Shown here: positions 37,201 to 47,619 of the stretch, piece by piece | How positions within the stretch are numbered: the stretch's first letter is position 1 | How the letters are laid out: every line of letters starts with the position of its first letter | DNA from: Telmatactis stephensoni | Lineage: Eukaryota; Cnidaria; Anthozoa; Actiniaria; Isophelliidae | Direction: 5' to 3' | Length of the DNA stretch: 64,000 nucleotides | Assembly (NCBI GenBank): GCA_029948255.1 | Contig: JALIZF010001907.1 | Location: 998,001 to 1,062,000 of the forward strand | Translations under genes and position numbers: made by a program | Notes under the pieces: generated by a model | What the model saw: the letters and a program-made list of their open reading frames with translations, nothing else | Database searches by the model: none | Told to the model about the DNA's origin: nothing

Positions 37201-38633
37201 ACAAGTCACTGTGCATGAACAGACATCAAGAGTCAACATTTGAAATTTGAACAAAATGTGGTGGACTCCCTTTTTTCTAGGGATCAATATTTCATTGTTT
37301 TGAAGTTTAGGCAAACCCTGGAAAAGACAGCCATAAGGAATGGAGTATTGCAAATTAAGGTAAAGTAACTACATTATTTTGTAAGTCTATTTTATACTTT
37401 GAATATATGAATACAATGGTCTTCTTGTAGTTTGAAAATATTTTTGGTTCAAACCAGTTTGATTGGTTTCCATTGTCTGATATTATTATTGTAATCCATC
37501 TAGGACAATAGAAAATAAAAACAAAAAATATTGAAAAATATTTTTAACCAAAAATATTTCAAACCATTGTACTGTTTATTCCATATATATTAAGAACATA
37601 AATAGGATTTTAAATATAATTCTTGTAAACTGAAATTATATAGTACATGTTAATGCCAATCTTTGTACAAATTGGTATCATTAATTGTTCTAATATAAAC
37701 GTACAATTTTCACAGAAATGTGAAATTAATTATTATACATAGAGTCGTTTTCGTATGAGTGGGAACACTGTACAGTTACGATACGATACGGTTACGGCAT
37801 GAATTTCGAATGTTTTTATAGACATTATGGCACTGACATGGTCACGGTACGGCGCGGTAAGTTTCCCACTCATACGAAAACGACTCTATATTTACAGTAC
37901 TTACTGTGAAGCTGTTATTTACATTCCGTATACTGGTTTCAGCTATGCTGACATCTTGAAGGTCAATTTCATTGAAGATAGTATTTTGCTAGAAAACAAT
38001 TTCAAGTTGGTAAATTATAAAAATAGGAGACTGTCATTACAACTGATGAATTATTATTAATGATAAGAAAAAATCAACAATAATCAAACAAAGGGCAAAT
38101 AATAGACAGATTAAATGCATATGGCTCCTAGAGGACCAATGACTAACAGTTACAATTTTAATACTAATCTAATTGTAACTTCTGTTTTTTCTTATTGGTT
38201 GCTTGAGAAAAACTATTCAAGAACGTCTGATCTATATGTTAATTCTGATCTAGACATCTACATTATAACTGACAAAGGTAAGTAAATTACATTATAAATA
38301 GCATGGTTAAAAACTATATGACAGTAAAACATAATTTGATTGGTTAGTATACACTTAATCTCACAAGGGCATGTACAACATAATACAGTCAGAAAATATT
38401 TTTAAAAAAGTTATAAATATTTTAGGTGCTTGTTATATAGAAAGTACTTAGAATTGAATAAAGATCTTATGAATAAAGATAATAAACTAAATGAACATTT
38501 GTACACTGAGTAATATTTGATAGCATACCTTTGAGTTTTCGACCCTTGCTAGAGTCTTGATCACAATGATGTGAAGTCACACTCTACTACAGTTACAGGC
38601 TTTGGACCACGTGACTGTAGATTGTCCCTGGCT

Positions 38634-38671
<38 letters not shown>

Positions 38672-41600
38672 TAATTGCAAAAGCATCAGGTATGCTTGTC
38701 ATTTCTCTTTGGGGTAAAAATCAATGATTTGGTGTCTTTTAGGGTATTAAAATTGAAGTTTAGAGTTTCAGCATTTCCTGATTTCTCTTAGGGTATCAAA
38801 AGAGCCCATTGCTTATTGTCTTGTTCTCAAATGGAAGAAATTTGCCCAACAAAAGTGTGTCGACCGTTCAATTTTATATTCATCATAATAATGTTCATTA
38901 GCTTCTTATCACTGGTATCTCTTAGGGGTAAAAAAAACTCAACCCACGCCCTTCTTAAAAGACTTCTGGTATCTTTTAGGGGTATTTTTTTTTAATTTCT
39001 GACAAGCCTACCCAATTCTTTTACAGTGGAGTCCCCCCAGGTGGTATCATCCCCCATCTCTGTTAAGATCAGGGTTATTAATCATCTTGATATGGATTTC
39101 TTCTTTAATCCCTCTTTTGTATAGTCTCCCTCACAGCTGCTACCAGTGTCATCACGCAATGCTGAGGGGAGAAAGCGTTGCGTGACAACACTGGTAGCGG
39201 CTGTGAGGGAGACTATTTTTTGTACCAACGTGGCTTGATGTCTAGAACTTGTGACAAAGAAATCTTGTCCTGGACAGTCCGTGTGAATGTGTCTGGCAAC
39301 TTCTGAAGACTTAGCGGAGCTAGGGCATAGATGTTCTGCAACTCTTTTCTTTAGGGTACATTCGGTTTCACTGATGTACGAGCTTTCACAGTGGACACTG
39401 TTGGAGCCACCACAGCAGAGGTGGTACACAGGGCCACAGATGCTCTCCTTCTGCAGGGGATCCAGGCGAGCACACCAACTGTTTCAATGTGTTTGTCAGT
39501 TTGAAGTAAGCATTGGTGCCATGGTGTTTAAAGATGCGCCTGAGCTCCTTCCTCTGAAAAGCCTTTGATGTATGAGAGGGGGGCAGGGCATCTTCTTGTG
39601 GAGTTTGGCTGTTGCTTTTCCTTGGGTTGTTTGTGTTCACTAACTTGTGTGCGGCTCTGCAAGGCCCAGTATGAATATCTACAGCGCTTAGTAGTGTGAC
39701 TTCATGTCATTGTGATCAAGACTCTAGCAAAGGTCGAAAGCTCAAAGGTACGCCCTCAAATATTACTCAGTGTACAAAAGTATAGCTCATTATCTTAATT
39801 ATCAACCTGAGTAGATGAATCTTCATCAACATCTCATGGATAAAATTAATAATATTCTCATTTATCTGGTTTTTGTAGCTACAGCCTTGTTTCGAGGCGT
39901 AGCTACTATGTCATCGAGTTCATGTCCGTAAGTAACACCACAGGAAACCCATAAGTCCTAAACTGACCAATCAGAAGCAAGTACGAGTGTTAGTGTTCGA
40001 CAAACGATCTGACAAACGATAAAAAACAAAGCAAAGTAGAATTTAATCTGAAACTTCCAAGCTATCAGAATTTTTACCCTGTATGAACCACATTACAATT
40101 TGCTCCTTGGTTATCTCGTTACTGCAGCTTCAAGCCACTGGATTGAAAATTTCCAGCAGTTTTATCGAAATGTGATTTTGTGTCGGCTGTTGCTTCTGTC
40201 TTGCTGATCATGAATGAAGCGGTGAACTGTACTATGAAGTTGTGTGAAGGAAAAAACGATGCCGAGAAAAGCTAAATATGATTTTGGTATAAGCTAAATC
40301 TTCGTATTATCAATTTTCAAATTGACTGACAGAAGTGAATAACCAAATTCCAATTAACGGAATTTTTCAGTGCATGAGTTCGCATAATTCTGAAAATCAC
40401 TGTAAGGCTGTAGCTACATGCACATTTTGTGCGCCTATTTTCTCTGTTTGGAGTTGTTTGGAGTTGTGAGCAGACAGAGGATATCCTAAATTCAATTGAA
40501 TTCCTTTAGAATGGTTCGATATAGTAGAATCAAAAACTAAAACTCCAACCTTGACTTAGAGCCTTGGGCCCAGTTGTTCGAAAGTGGATTAGCCCTAACC
40601 CACGGTTAAGTCTAAAGAGATCCTTCAGAGTTAACCCTGGGTTAGTGTTAAGCAGCTTTTAAACAACTTGGCCCTGTTTGATAATCAATTCAAGTAAACC
40701 CATGAAAAAGTTTTCTGTAACTTCCAACCAGGAAATTTCACCCTGGAAATACTGCACCTTCCATGCTAGTTGGGCTTATTCTCAGAGTCAAATGCACACT
40801 GGAAGTTAATTGAAATATTTGTCTATGACTGTTCCTCTCTGATTTGGTCAGTCATGTAATTGACCAATCAGGAATGAGAACAAATTTTTAACTTGATATT
40901 TTCCAGGAGGAGGTTTTATTAGTATTACACATACAGTTTGTAATGACAGTGATAGATTCTCACAATTTTGGAAGGATGAGTTTCAAAGCCCGATTGTGTT
41001 GTGTTATGCTATATCCATTTCATGCCCTGTATAATTTGAAACATTCGAAATAACCTTATTGTGTTGTGTTATGTTATCAGCCTAGTCCCCAGGCTTTCCT
41101 GTCTCTCGTTTCTAAACGTGACGTCATACATGCTTGCCCCAGGTCTCACAAGTGTGAAGTGCTCGCGAAGGGGCACCTGGGAACTACGCTGTTATGTTAC
41201 ATCAGTTTCGTGCCCTGTATCGAAACACCTGAAATTCAATGATTGTTGTGTTGCAGTGTGTGACATGCAGACGGTGTGATTATAGGTGGCAAGGGTGGTG
41301 TAGCAGTTCACCGCTCACCTTTCACCATCAAGAAATATGGATGTGGAGATTGCAAGGGCCGGCAGGGGTTACTTTTCTCCTTGTTCTACAAATGAATTAG
41401 AAAAGTACCCCTGCTTGCGAGTAACACTGAAATATCCCAAGATCTATGCTATGACTGAACTACTATTCATCATAGAAGTTTTTTTAGTCTACCCGATGTG
41501 TATTGTTAAAACTTTCTCATTAGTGCTCTCATTTTCTACCAATTTTTGATTTAAAATAATACATTTTGAAAGCATTGTAATTTAAATAAATCTCTTATAA

Positions 41601-44600
41601 AATCCATTAAAATGTATATCAGTTAGAACTCAATGCCTCGTTTGACTTTTGGTAACCATATTGATGCAACTATTTAGATGTTACCATATAATTTGCTTCT
41701 ATTCTTAAAAATGATCACTTAAGCCAAGTATTCATGATAAACCGTTTTTGATAAAAGATTGTTATACTTAAACCTTTTGTGTGATTAATAATAAATGGTA
41801 TTTTGCTGGAAAAGTTATTTTTAAACTTTAAACCTATTGACTAGACCATGCATATTTATATATTGAATACACATTACATAAATAAAATGTTTTTATTTTT
41901 CCCCTAAATATGCAAAAAATAAGCAATTTTTTATCTATTGAGAAAATGAATGGCCTTTGGAATTTTAAGTTGATAATAAAAAGGTGTAAAGAATGAATGA
42001 ATTAAGTTGACACTTTTACAAAGAAAATAAGAGGAAATTTTTAACAGTGGTATCAGTGTTTGAACATGTCATCAATATGGGATGAAGGGATTTTAGGTAT
42101 CAAATAAAAAATGAATGGAAACAAAATAGAAACAGAGGAAGAAAACATGCTATTAAAAATGCTTTGCTTCAAGAGCTGTTTTGCACAAATACTAGTATAA
42201 CTTATAATCATACTAATTATAACAAGGGAAACTTTCAGAGCTTATTGGTTGGTTATTTTGCATATAAAATGTAGAGTTGTTTACAAAGATAAACATAATA
42301 AGCTTAGTCATGGGACAGATGGGATGTATTTTTTATTACAAAATTCATTCCCCAGAGAAACCCTTGGTGTATGGAAAATTAATTAGATACTGCCATAATC
42401 TCAATGTAACTGCAAACTTGTAATCATTTCTATTGTCGCCATGTGTTTGAAATATTGATTTCTCAACAGGGATTCTGAAAACTTATAAGCAAATCAGAAA
42501 ACAAATATTATACTTGTGAGTTCTGCACAACATGCACTGAGAGTACTTACATTATTATTTTTGGCATAAAATAACTTTTTTCCCTCTCTTAACTTAAAAT
42601 ATCTTTTCTTCCATCTCTGTAATAAAAGAATGAGAATATCCAAAGTTTAATTTAGAAGTAGTGCTATGCCGAATAGATTCTTAGAGGTTAATACAAGGAT
42701 TGCAGCAGAGTAAAGTGGTGATCAAGGAAAAACCCCAAATTGGATTGAATGGAGTTAAGTAGGTGGGTACAAATTGTGTGGGTCTCCCAACAATAATTTG
42801 GTCAATCCTATTAATTCTATGAAACAAATTAAAAACAAAAAAATTAATCACAGTTTGAACTAAGATTAGAATAATGAAACAGAGAACATGCTAGAAAAAC
42901 AGATATTTTGGAGATACTATTAGTGGAGAAATAATAAAAAAGAAAAAAAAAATGAGAATGATCTTTAAGCTGATAATTAAGGTTGGTTGTAATGCAGATG
43001 AGTGATCCTAAGAGTGTGAAAAAAATCCATATTTTTCTCCAGTTTTTTGCTGATGAAATAAGGTTTTCTGAGAAGAAAATTGAGTGATAAGAGAGAATTT
43101 TTAGCAGTGAAAATAATGTTTTTGAATAAAGGATTTTCATTGAAATTCTCTGTAAATCAAAGCTCAGGTAAAACTGCTTACCTGAAATGAGCCTGACTGC
43201 TTCAGCAGATGGCCTTCCTTTAAACAATGCTACAGAAAAATGGACATTTTATTATGAATTCACATGCACTGCAAAATAAGTTATTTTGAGAATAAGTGAC
43301 ATACAATGCCAAATGTTGCTACTGAAAGCAAATAACGAAACAGCTACATATTTTTTCAATATGCTAATAAGTCAAGGTATTTCTATTTACATCTGTGGTC
43401 ATCTCTGTAAATGTAGTTTACTATAAGAATAGAAAAGTTAAAGGGACTTCCTACTTTCCATCCACAATGGCCAGTTTGATTGGGACGTTAAGAATTTGAC
43501 GTCTCAAAACTGGAGTTCATGTGCCAATGCGACTCGCATTTTGACAGCCGGCGACCGCTTACCGTCCTATTCTACAAAACCGCATCTACTTATATATTCA
43601 AACGAATATAGAATTTGCCTGGCTCAACAATCGTTGCATATTTTGGTCATCTAATAACTGTTCTATTCAATCGCTATGACGCAAAAGGCTGCCCCGTTCG
43701 CAGGTGTTCAAGCTTATGATTATAATGCTACAACCGACATGCTAAAGCTAAATACTCAAAAACTGAGGCAATGTTTCACAGAAAAATACTAAAAACTAAA
43801 AAATTAGAGCCTTTTTAGTTTTGGTATAGAAATCGGTGAAAAAACTCGGCTTGCTAATAAAGCTAGGCGAAGTAACGGTATAGCAGTGAACTAGAATAAA
43901 TAGCATTGACTCAAAATTGGGCTAAAAAACAGTCGTATGCAAAATTATCATTTTGCAAATAATGAAAGACAAAATTTAAATCTAGCAAATGGAGATAAAA
44001 AAAGCTTCATATATATTTCTATAGAATCAAAATGAGCTTATATAAAAATGGAATTATATGAAACCTTGAGTTCCCATATGCATCTGTACTGTACATCGAT
44101 CATTTAGTAAAAATGAACTCGCTTCTCGCTGCGTCAAATAAAACACAGACCTGGAGTTCTGACAGGCAACATAAAAATACACGAACCTTCCAAAAAGGCA
44201 ATAGAAATAAGTTATCGAAAATACACACTCTAAAAGCAACTCAAAAAACTAGGTAAAGCGTATTTCTTTCCAAACCGACATCGACGAACAAGCTGGAAGG
44301 CTTGAAATCGAAAATGAACAACCGAATTTGAGTCATGAACAAAGTTTCCCCGAGTTCTTGAAATGATCAAAGAACTCACCTTGAACATGAGTTTATTATT
44401 TAATGAGGTGATGTTTGTCGTGATATTTTGCTCAATTCGACCAGAAGTTATTTCTACATTGAACCACAATATCAAATATGCAACAGCACCTAAGTCACCA
44501 ATCATCAACGGGATACAACACTATAAACTCACTCCTGACTTCGAGGCACAATTCTTAATTTCTTATTCTTTAGCGGCACTAATGATATGAAAACAAGCTC

Positions 44601-44795
44601 AAATTTGCACGATTTGAGGAAGAGGAATTGAGTTGTTTTACTCACTCTAGAGTGGACAACAGCGGCAGTTGATTTGCGTCTAGGATAATATTTTGGAGGT
44701 TCAATATTCCCATCTGAGTCACTATCATCAGAAGAATCTAGTTCATTGTCGTCCGAAGCAGAAGTGAAATCATACGAGCCTCTCCAATGGGACAT
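22291..44795 (-). CDS. DGKD/DGKH-like: Type II diacylglycerol kinase (delta/eta type)
   Basis: Phosphorylates diacylglycerol to phosphatidic acid at membranes. Exons: 44795-44646, 43229-43182, 42616-42551, 37988-37905, 35570-35469, 35086-34957, 34697-34585, 33894-33769, 33287-33174, 32340-32275, 32188-32106, 32033-31925, 31818-31679, 31272-31194, 31124-31012, 30796-30694, 29990-29762, 29428-29264, 28908-28554, 28418-28308, 28154-28058, 27827-27766, 27676-27634, 27085-27017, 26871-26824, 25697-25566, 25388-25267, 25144-25045, 24925-24824, 23830-23723, 23165-23066, 22856-22717, 22455-22291. All 32 junctions are GT/AG with compatible phases, giving 1257 residues (human paralogues about 1220). 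The order is an acidic N-terminus, PH (about 53-143), C1 (162-211; [17 protein letters not shown]), C1 (236-286), DAGKc (318-440; nucleotide loop [25 protein letters not shown]), a Ser-rich linker (543-790), DAGKa (793-970; [27 protein letters not shown]), a helical region, and SAM (1159-1225; [18 protein letters not shown]). PH plus SAM marks the delta/eta class. A single pre-duplication orthologue is likely but not proven. Confidence 0.95.
22930..23023. mobile_element. 94-bp Mutator-like MITE, perfect 9-bp TSD
   Basis: The ends TAGCCTAGTCCCCAGGC and GCCTGGGGACTAGGCTG are inverted. AGACAAAGG flanks both sides (22921-22929 and 23024-23032). It lies in the DGK intron between the two last-but-one exons. 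A relative is at 41078-41191. Confidence 0.88.
23255..23605. repeat. 30-bp tandem array, each unit with CCAATCACA
   Basis: The unit AATGTGCGTCAGTCAATCTG plus AACCAATCAC repeats about 9 times, with two longer variants carrying CAGTCACGTGATAAGTCAGT. CCAATCA occurs at least 12 times in one orientation. It lies in the DGK intron between exons 31 and 30. Open frames on both strands come from the 3n period. Confidence 0.92.
24311..24500. mobile_element. hAT-like MITE
   Basis: The terminus CAAGGGCGGATTTAGGGG pairs imperfectly with CTGCATCCGCGCCTG, the typical form of hAT MITE ends in animals. The inside has repeats of GTGCACCCCCTCTTG. GAGAT occurs on both flanks, but an 8-bp duplication is not clean. 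Confidence 0.55.
25738..25974. mobile_element. 237-bp foldback element
   Basis: The ends GGGTGTTTACATG and CATGTAAACACCC are inverted. The arms carry repeated palindromic CTAGGATCATCCTAG and a second inverted pair, CCTACCTGCTATACAGTTAC with ATGTATAGCAGGTAGG. It lies in a DGK intron and has no coding capacity. Confidence 0.8.
26036..26151. mobile_element. 116-bp foldback element
   Basis: GCAGCTCAATTTGAGGACAA near the left end pairs with TTGTCCTCCAAATTGAGCTGC on the right, with outer TTTCACGTGACTT/GAGGTGAAA partly paired. It lies in a DGK intron between exons 26 and 25. Confidence 0.7.
26224..26395 (-). mobile_element. tRNA-derived SINE, family S1
   Basis: Minus strand: A-box GCACAGTTGGTTAGTGCG, B-box GAGTTCGATTCC, then TTTCGACTTCTTTCCTTTCC and GCACTGATGGAGAGAGGGGG. 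It is 3'-truncated relative to 13207-13458. The tRNA-like head is not an intact tRNA gene. Confidence 0.8.
27421..27553. mobile_element. TA-flanked MITE, family C copy 2
   Basis: The ends GAGTAGATTTCGTATGA and TCATACGAAATCTGCTC pair, with TA on both sides. The interior has ACACGGCACTGACACGGTCA. It lies in the DGK intron between exons 24 and 23. Confidence 0.8.
30270..30560 (-). repeat. Three tandem copies of the S1 SINE body
   Basis: About 105-bp period: CCCTCCCTCCATCAGTGCTC, GGGTATTTAAAG, CACTGAGCTACACAGATTAG and GAAGTCAAAACAAG recur near 30275, 30380 and 30485. The tRNA-like head is absent, so this is a local tandem amplification of a SINE internal part. It lies in a DGK intron. Confidence 0.75.
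31315..31670. repeat. 22-bp tandem array, about 15 copies
   Basis: Units of GGTGTCAGTAAGAGGTTGGT drift progressively towards 31670 (GTGTCAAGAAGTGGCTGCTA). The array fills the DGK intron between exon 14 and exon 13, stopping just before the exon 13 donor. Confidence 0.9.
32483..32545. repeat. 21-bp tandem repeat, three copies
   Basis: TGAGTTTATTTGTGTAACAA repeated three times in a DGK intron. Confidence 0.85.
37742..37886. mobile_element. TA-flanked MITE, family C copy 3
   Basis: The ends GAGTCGTTTTCGTATGAGTG and CACTCATACGAAAACGACTC are perfect inverted repeats, flanked by TA on both sides. It is the best preserved copy of the family and lies 19 bp from DGK exon 4, immediately after its donor. 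Confidence 0.85.
38634..38668. repeat. Poly-G run of 35
   Basis: An unbroken run of 35 G on the plus strand (poly-C on the DGK sense strand), inside the Penelope-like locus. The exact length may be an assembly estimate. Confidence 0.9.
39122..39215. mobile_element. 94-bp Mutator-like foldback nested in the Penelope fragment
   Basis: The ends TAGTCTCCCTCACAGCTGCT and AGCGGCTGTGAGGGAGACTA pair. The flanks TCTTTTGTA (39113-39121) and TTTTTTGTA (39216-39224) match at 8 of 9 positions. It shares CAGCCGCT and GTCACGCAA-type arm sequence with 10271-10362, so it is the same family. It interrupts the Penelope ORF C-terminus. Confidence 0.82.
40566..40675. mobile_element. Foldback MITE, family B copy 2
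   Basis: The left arm GGGCCCAGTTGTTCGAAAG pairs with the right arm CTTTTAAACAACTTGGCCC. The inner TAACCCACGGTTAA and TTAACCCTGGGTTA also pair. It is more diverged than 6004-6113 and lies in a DGK intron. Confidence 0.65.
41078..41191. mobile_element. 114-bp Mutator-like MITE with 8/9 TSD
   Basis: The ends CAGCCTAGTCCCCAGG and CCTGGGAACTACGCTG are inverted. The flanks TTATGTTAT (41069-41077) and TTATGTTAC (41192-41200) match at 8 of 9. It belongs with 22930-23023 and lies in a DGK intron. Confidence 0.8.
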
Positions 44796-44957
44796 TTTGA
44801 TAGATCACAGTCGTTCTTCGCCGACATGGTACTGCTTACACTTTAGCAATCGACCGGCCATAACTACAAGTCACGTGATCAATGCGTCTAATTAACTTGA
44901 CCGCACCTGATTTTGCAAAGTTATTTACGTAATTCCGGGGGAGGCAGATCGAAGCAG
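44796..44957. promoter_or_regulatory. DGK promoter region with E-box
   Basis: GTCACGTGATC (44870-44880) is a USF/MITF-type E-box about 80 bp upstream of the DGK start codon. On the opposite strand GAAGCAG followed by GTAAGT at 44958 looks like a splice donor, so a divergent plus-strand 5' UTR exon could begin here. No downstream partner exon could be linked. Confidence 0.3.
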
Positions 44958-45777
44958 GTAAGTTTGCGTGACTAAAGTGTGAAAAGATCCTAAAGATATT
45001 TTTGGAATGCCAGTTTAGCGTGTTCATTAGTGTTTTTTTATAGGAATATTTATATATACAAGGGTAAATAACAAATGCAAAAATCCGCCTCTATGACGTT
45101 AGCTCTTGCCTACCATCCGCCAAAATTCTAAAATTAAAAAAAGATCTCGCCTTGCAAGGAACACCTTTTGTTCACAGACTAAAAAAAGATCTTATCTAGT
45201 CATTTTTTTCCACAGCATAACTTCAGATTTTGCAATGACTTTAAACTATGACATTTAAGATGCTTGGTGTCATATTGGTTCCGTTATATTGCCTCTTTTT
45301 TACGATAATTCGAAGGGAAAAAAACCTTCCTTATTAAAACTTTCGACATTTGTCCAGTTGTGACGTCATTCGACGTCACAACTAGATGAAGTCATCTTCC
45401 GCGCATATTTTCGTCTCCAACACCACATCAAACTGGAGACTTTTCAACATGTGGTTATTCTCACTCTATTATGTGCTTTTTTACGAGTAAATTATACTGA
45501 AGAGCTGCTGCTTGGTGCCTGTCAGTGGTTTGCTCGAAGTTTGTGGCCACACCCTCGTAGGCGAACCCGGACACCATTTCCAGGTCCGTAGAGGCTAAAA
45601 TAACCTCCCTAAAACGGACAGCATGTTCGATTTATGCGGCGGTATTTTTGGTTTTGCCTCTCATATTAGATATTTGTATAAATGAAGAGTACAACATTAA
45701 GACAATCGAGTGTATGATTTACGTGGTATTTTTGGTTCTGCATCTCATTAGATTTTGTATATTTGTATAAATGCATA

Positions 45778-45992
45778 TACCCTGGTTCCAGAGGCTTTCT
45801 TTTGTATTTTATAATTTTTTTCTTTTTTTCTTTTGTGTTTTTCTTATTATTTTTCTTATTTTTGTTCTTTGTATATATTTATACGTTTTATTTATTTCTT
45901 CTCTCTCTCGCGACGTAAAGAAAGAATGAAATTCGAAAAAAAAAAAAAAAAAAAAGAAAAAGAAAAGAAAAAAACCCTCTGGGACCAGGGTA
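45778..45992. mobile_element. 215-bp Mutator-like MITE, perfect 9-bp TSD
   Basis: The ends TACCCTGGTTCCAGAGG and CCTCTGGGACCAGGGTA are inverted. AAATGCATA flanks it at 45769-45777 and 45993-46001. The interior is T-rich on the left and A-rich on the right, so it can fold back. Intergenic. Confidence 0.88.
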
Positions 45993-46513
45993 AAATGCAT
46001 AGTACAACCTTTGTGTAATCAAGTGTATCTTAATTTGTTCAAAGCTTGCCTAGATTAGCTATCCGCAGGTTGTAGCTAACTATTTATCTATCTCGACTCG
46101 ATTACTTTCTCGCATAATTAAACTTGAAACTTGAACTTGAACTTGACGGTATGTGTAAAGACGAAAATATCCAAAAATAACCTCGGTTTTATGCACATAA
46201 TCGATAGTGTTTTGAAACCCAGAATTGTATCACACGATACTGAGTGATATTGTTATACATCCAAGGATAACAGGAAGTAAACAAAGTTCAGATTTCAACT
46301 TTTATTCGTCCTTTTCCAATCTTTCCTTTCCCCTAGGCTCCCCTCCCCCACTCCCTGACGCCCTGGGTCTCCGAGGACGGGCATACTAGAACTCAAAAAT
46401 TCTCGCGCAGAAAATTATAGAAGACATAGATAATGAAATCTATAGCGCGTAAGTTAACGGGCCCGTACAGTTATCGGATCTTTCGAGAAACCTGAGTCGC
46501 TGGAGACACTTAC

Positions 46514-46615
46514 CACGGTTTTCATCTTTTTCAGCTGCATAGGGCAAGCTCCGTTTGCAACCCCCCGCTTTGGTGATGAAAGACTATGGACTTCTCCACA
46601 ACTCTTCGACTTTCC
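46514..46615 (-). other. Exon-like block of an unidentified gene
   Basis: On the minus strand an acceptor (TTTTGAAG) precedes 34 open codons and a good donor (GTG|GTAAGTG). The peptide includes SLSSPKRGVANGACPMQLKK. Two other minus-strand blocks look exon-like: about 47449-47572, ending at donor GTACGT, and 49618-49580, with ATG and donor GTAAGT. The phases do not join into one model. This may be an unannotated gene between DGK and the ATPase gene, or chance. Confidence 0.22.
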
Positions 46616-47619
46616 CTTCAAAAATAAAGTTATACAAGATTAATGACATTATCGATGATGTTGCTTGATGATGATGGGGATTCAAGCCAGATGGTGACTA
46701 CTGCAAACACTTCAAGTAAGCCCCTGAGCACATGGTTCCCCCAAGCATGATTGGGCTACATATAGATCAAATTTGAGTGAAACGTTTTATAGGTATTGAT
46801 CGGATGATGACGAGGCTCCTGGTGGTACGTGATGATGATGATGATGATGATAAATGCTTGCCATATAAGATATCTCCTAACGATATATTGCCCTAACAAA
46901 GCAAAGAAAAACAGGTGGAATTATACACCAATTCACCTGGTTCGAACCTATATAGACGACATATACGTACTTCTCTTTAATTTATCTCAGTCTTTAATTC
47001 ATCCACATATATATCTATGCTATTATTTTTCGGTGCCACGTTATGTTTTATTATACAATAGTTTCTAGATGATGATGATGACTGGTGATGATGATGATGA
47101 TGCATGATGATGATGATGATGCACTTCTAATCAGAAAGACGATGAATGATTATAGACGTCATATCCTTAATACCTCCCCTCAATATCTTCTCATTTCATT
47201 CTAAAAAGCATCTTCGAGACTCAATACGTTCCGTCTAAAAATTGTGCTTGACGGGAGGGGAGGGGTGGAGGTTGTGGGTGGAAGTTAAAACATGCGAACT
47301 TCTAAAGAGCGTGTATTCCTAAAGAGGAGTTAAATGATGATTAAAAGACCAAGGTCATGTGGTCTATACTAGACTAATCAACAGATAAACGAAACTGATT
47401 GAGTTCACTTTCAAATATCAGTTATATTTATAAAAATTACGTACTTTTGAGAGACAACGGTGATATAAATACCAATGAAACGAAACATCTTTTCGATGTC
47501 CGGTATCTCGACATCATCATCAGAGATGATAATTAGGAAAGGTCGTCTCGTTTCGTTAGTATTTGTATTAAATACTATAATAATAATAATAATAATAATA
47601 ACAATGGAAACTTTATTAT

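Larger units (their letters stand above)
38498..39778 (-). mobile_element. Penelope-like element fragment with inverted terminal repeats
   Basis: Arms of about 87 bp at 38498-38584 and 39693-39778 are inverted and roughly 90% identical, including GCTAGAGTCTTGATCACAAT. Between them the minus strand encodes a broken C-terminal part of a Penelope-like ORF. The linker ([20 protein letters not shown] at 39386-39640) and GIY-YIG-like block ([19 protein letters not shown] at 39082-39429) sit in two different frames, so there is at least one frameshift. No reverse-transcriptase domain remains. Inverted or tandem terminal repeats are known for Penelope-like elements. It lies in the DGK intron between exons 4 and 3 and is clearly dead. 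Confidence 0.72.
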
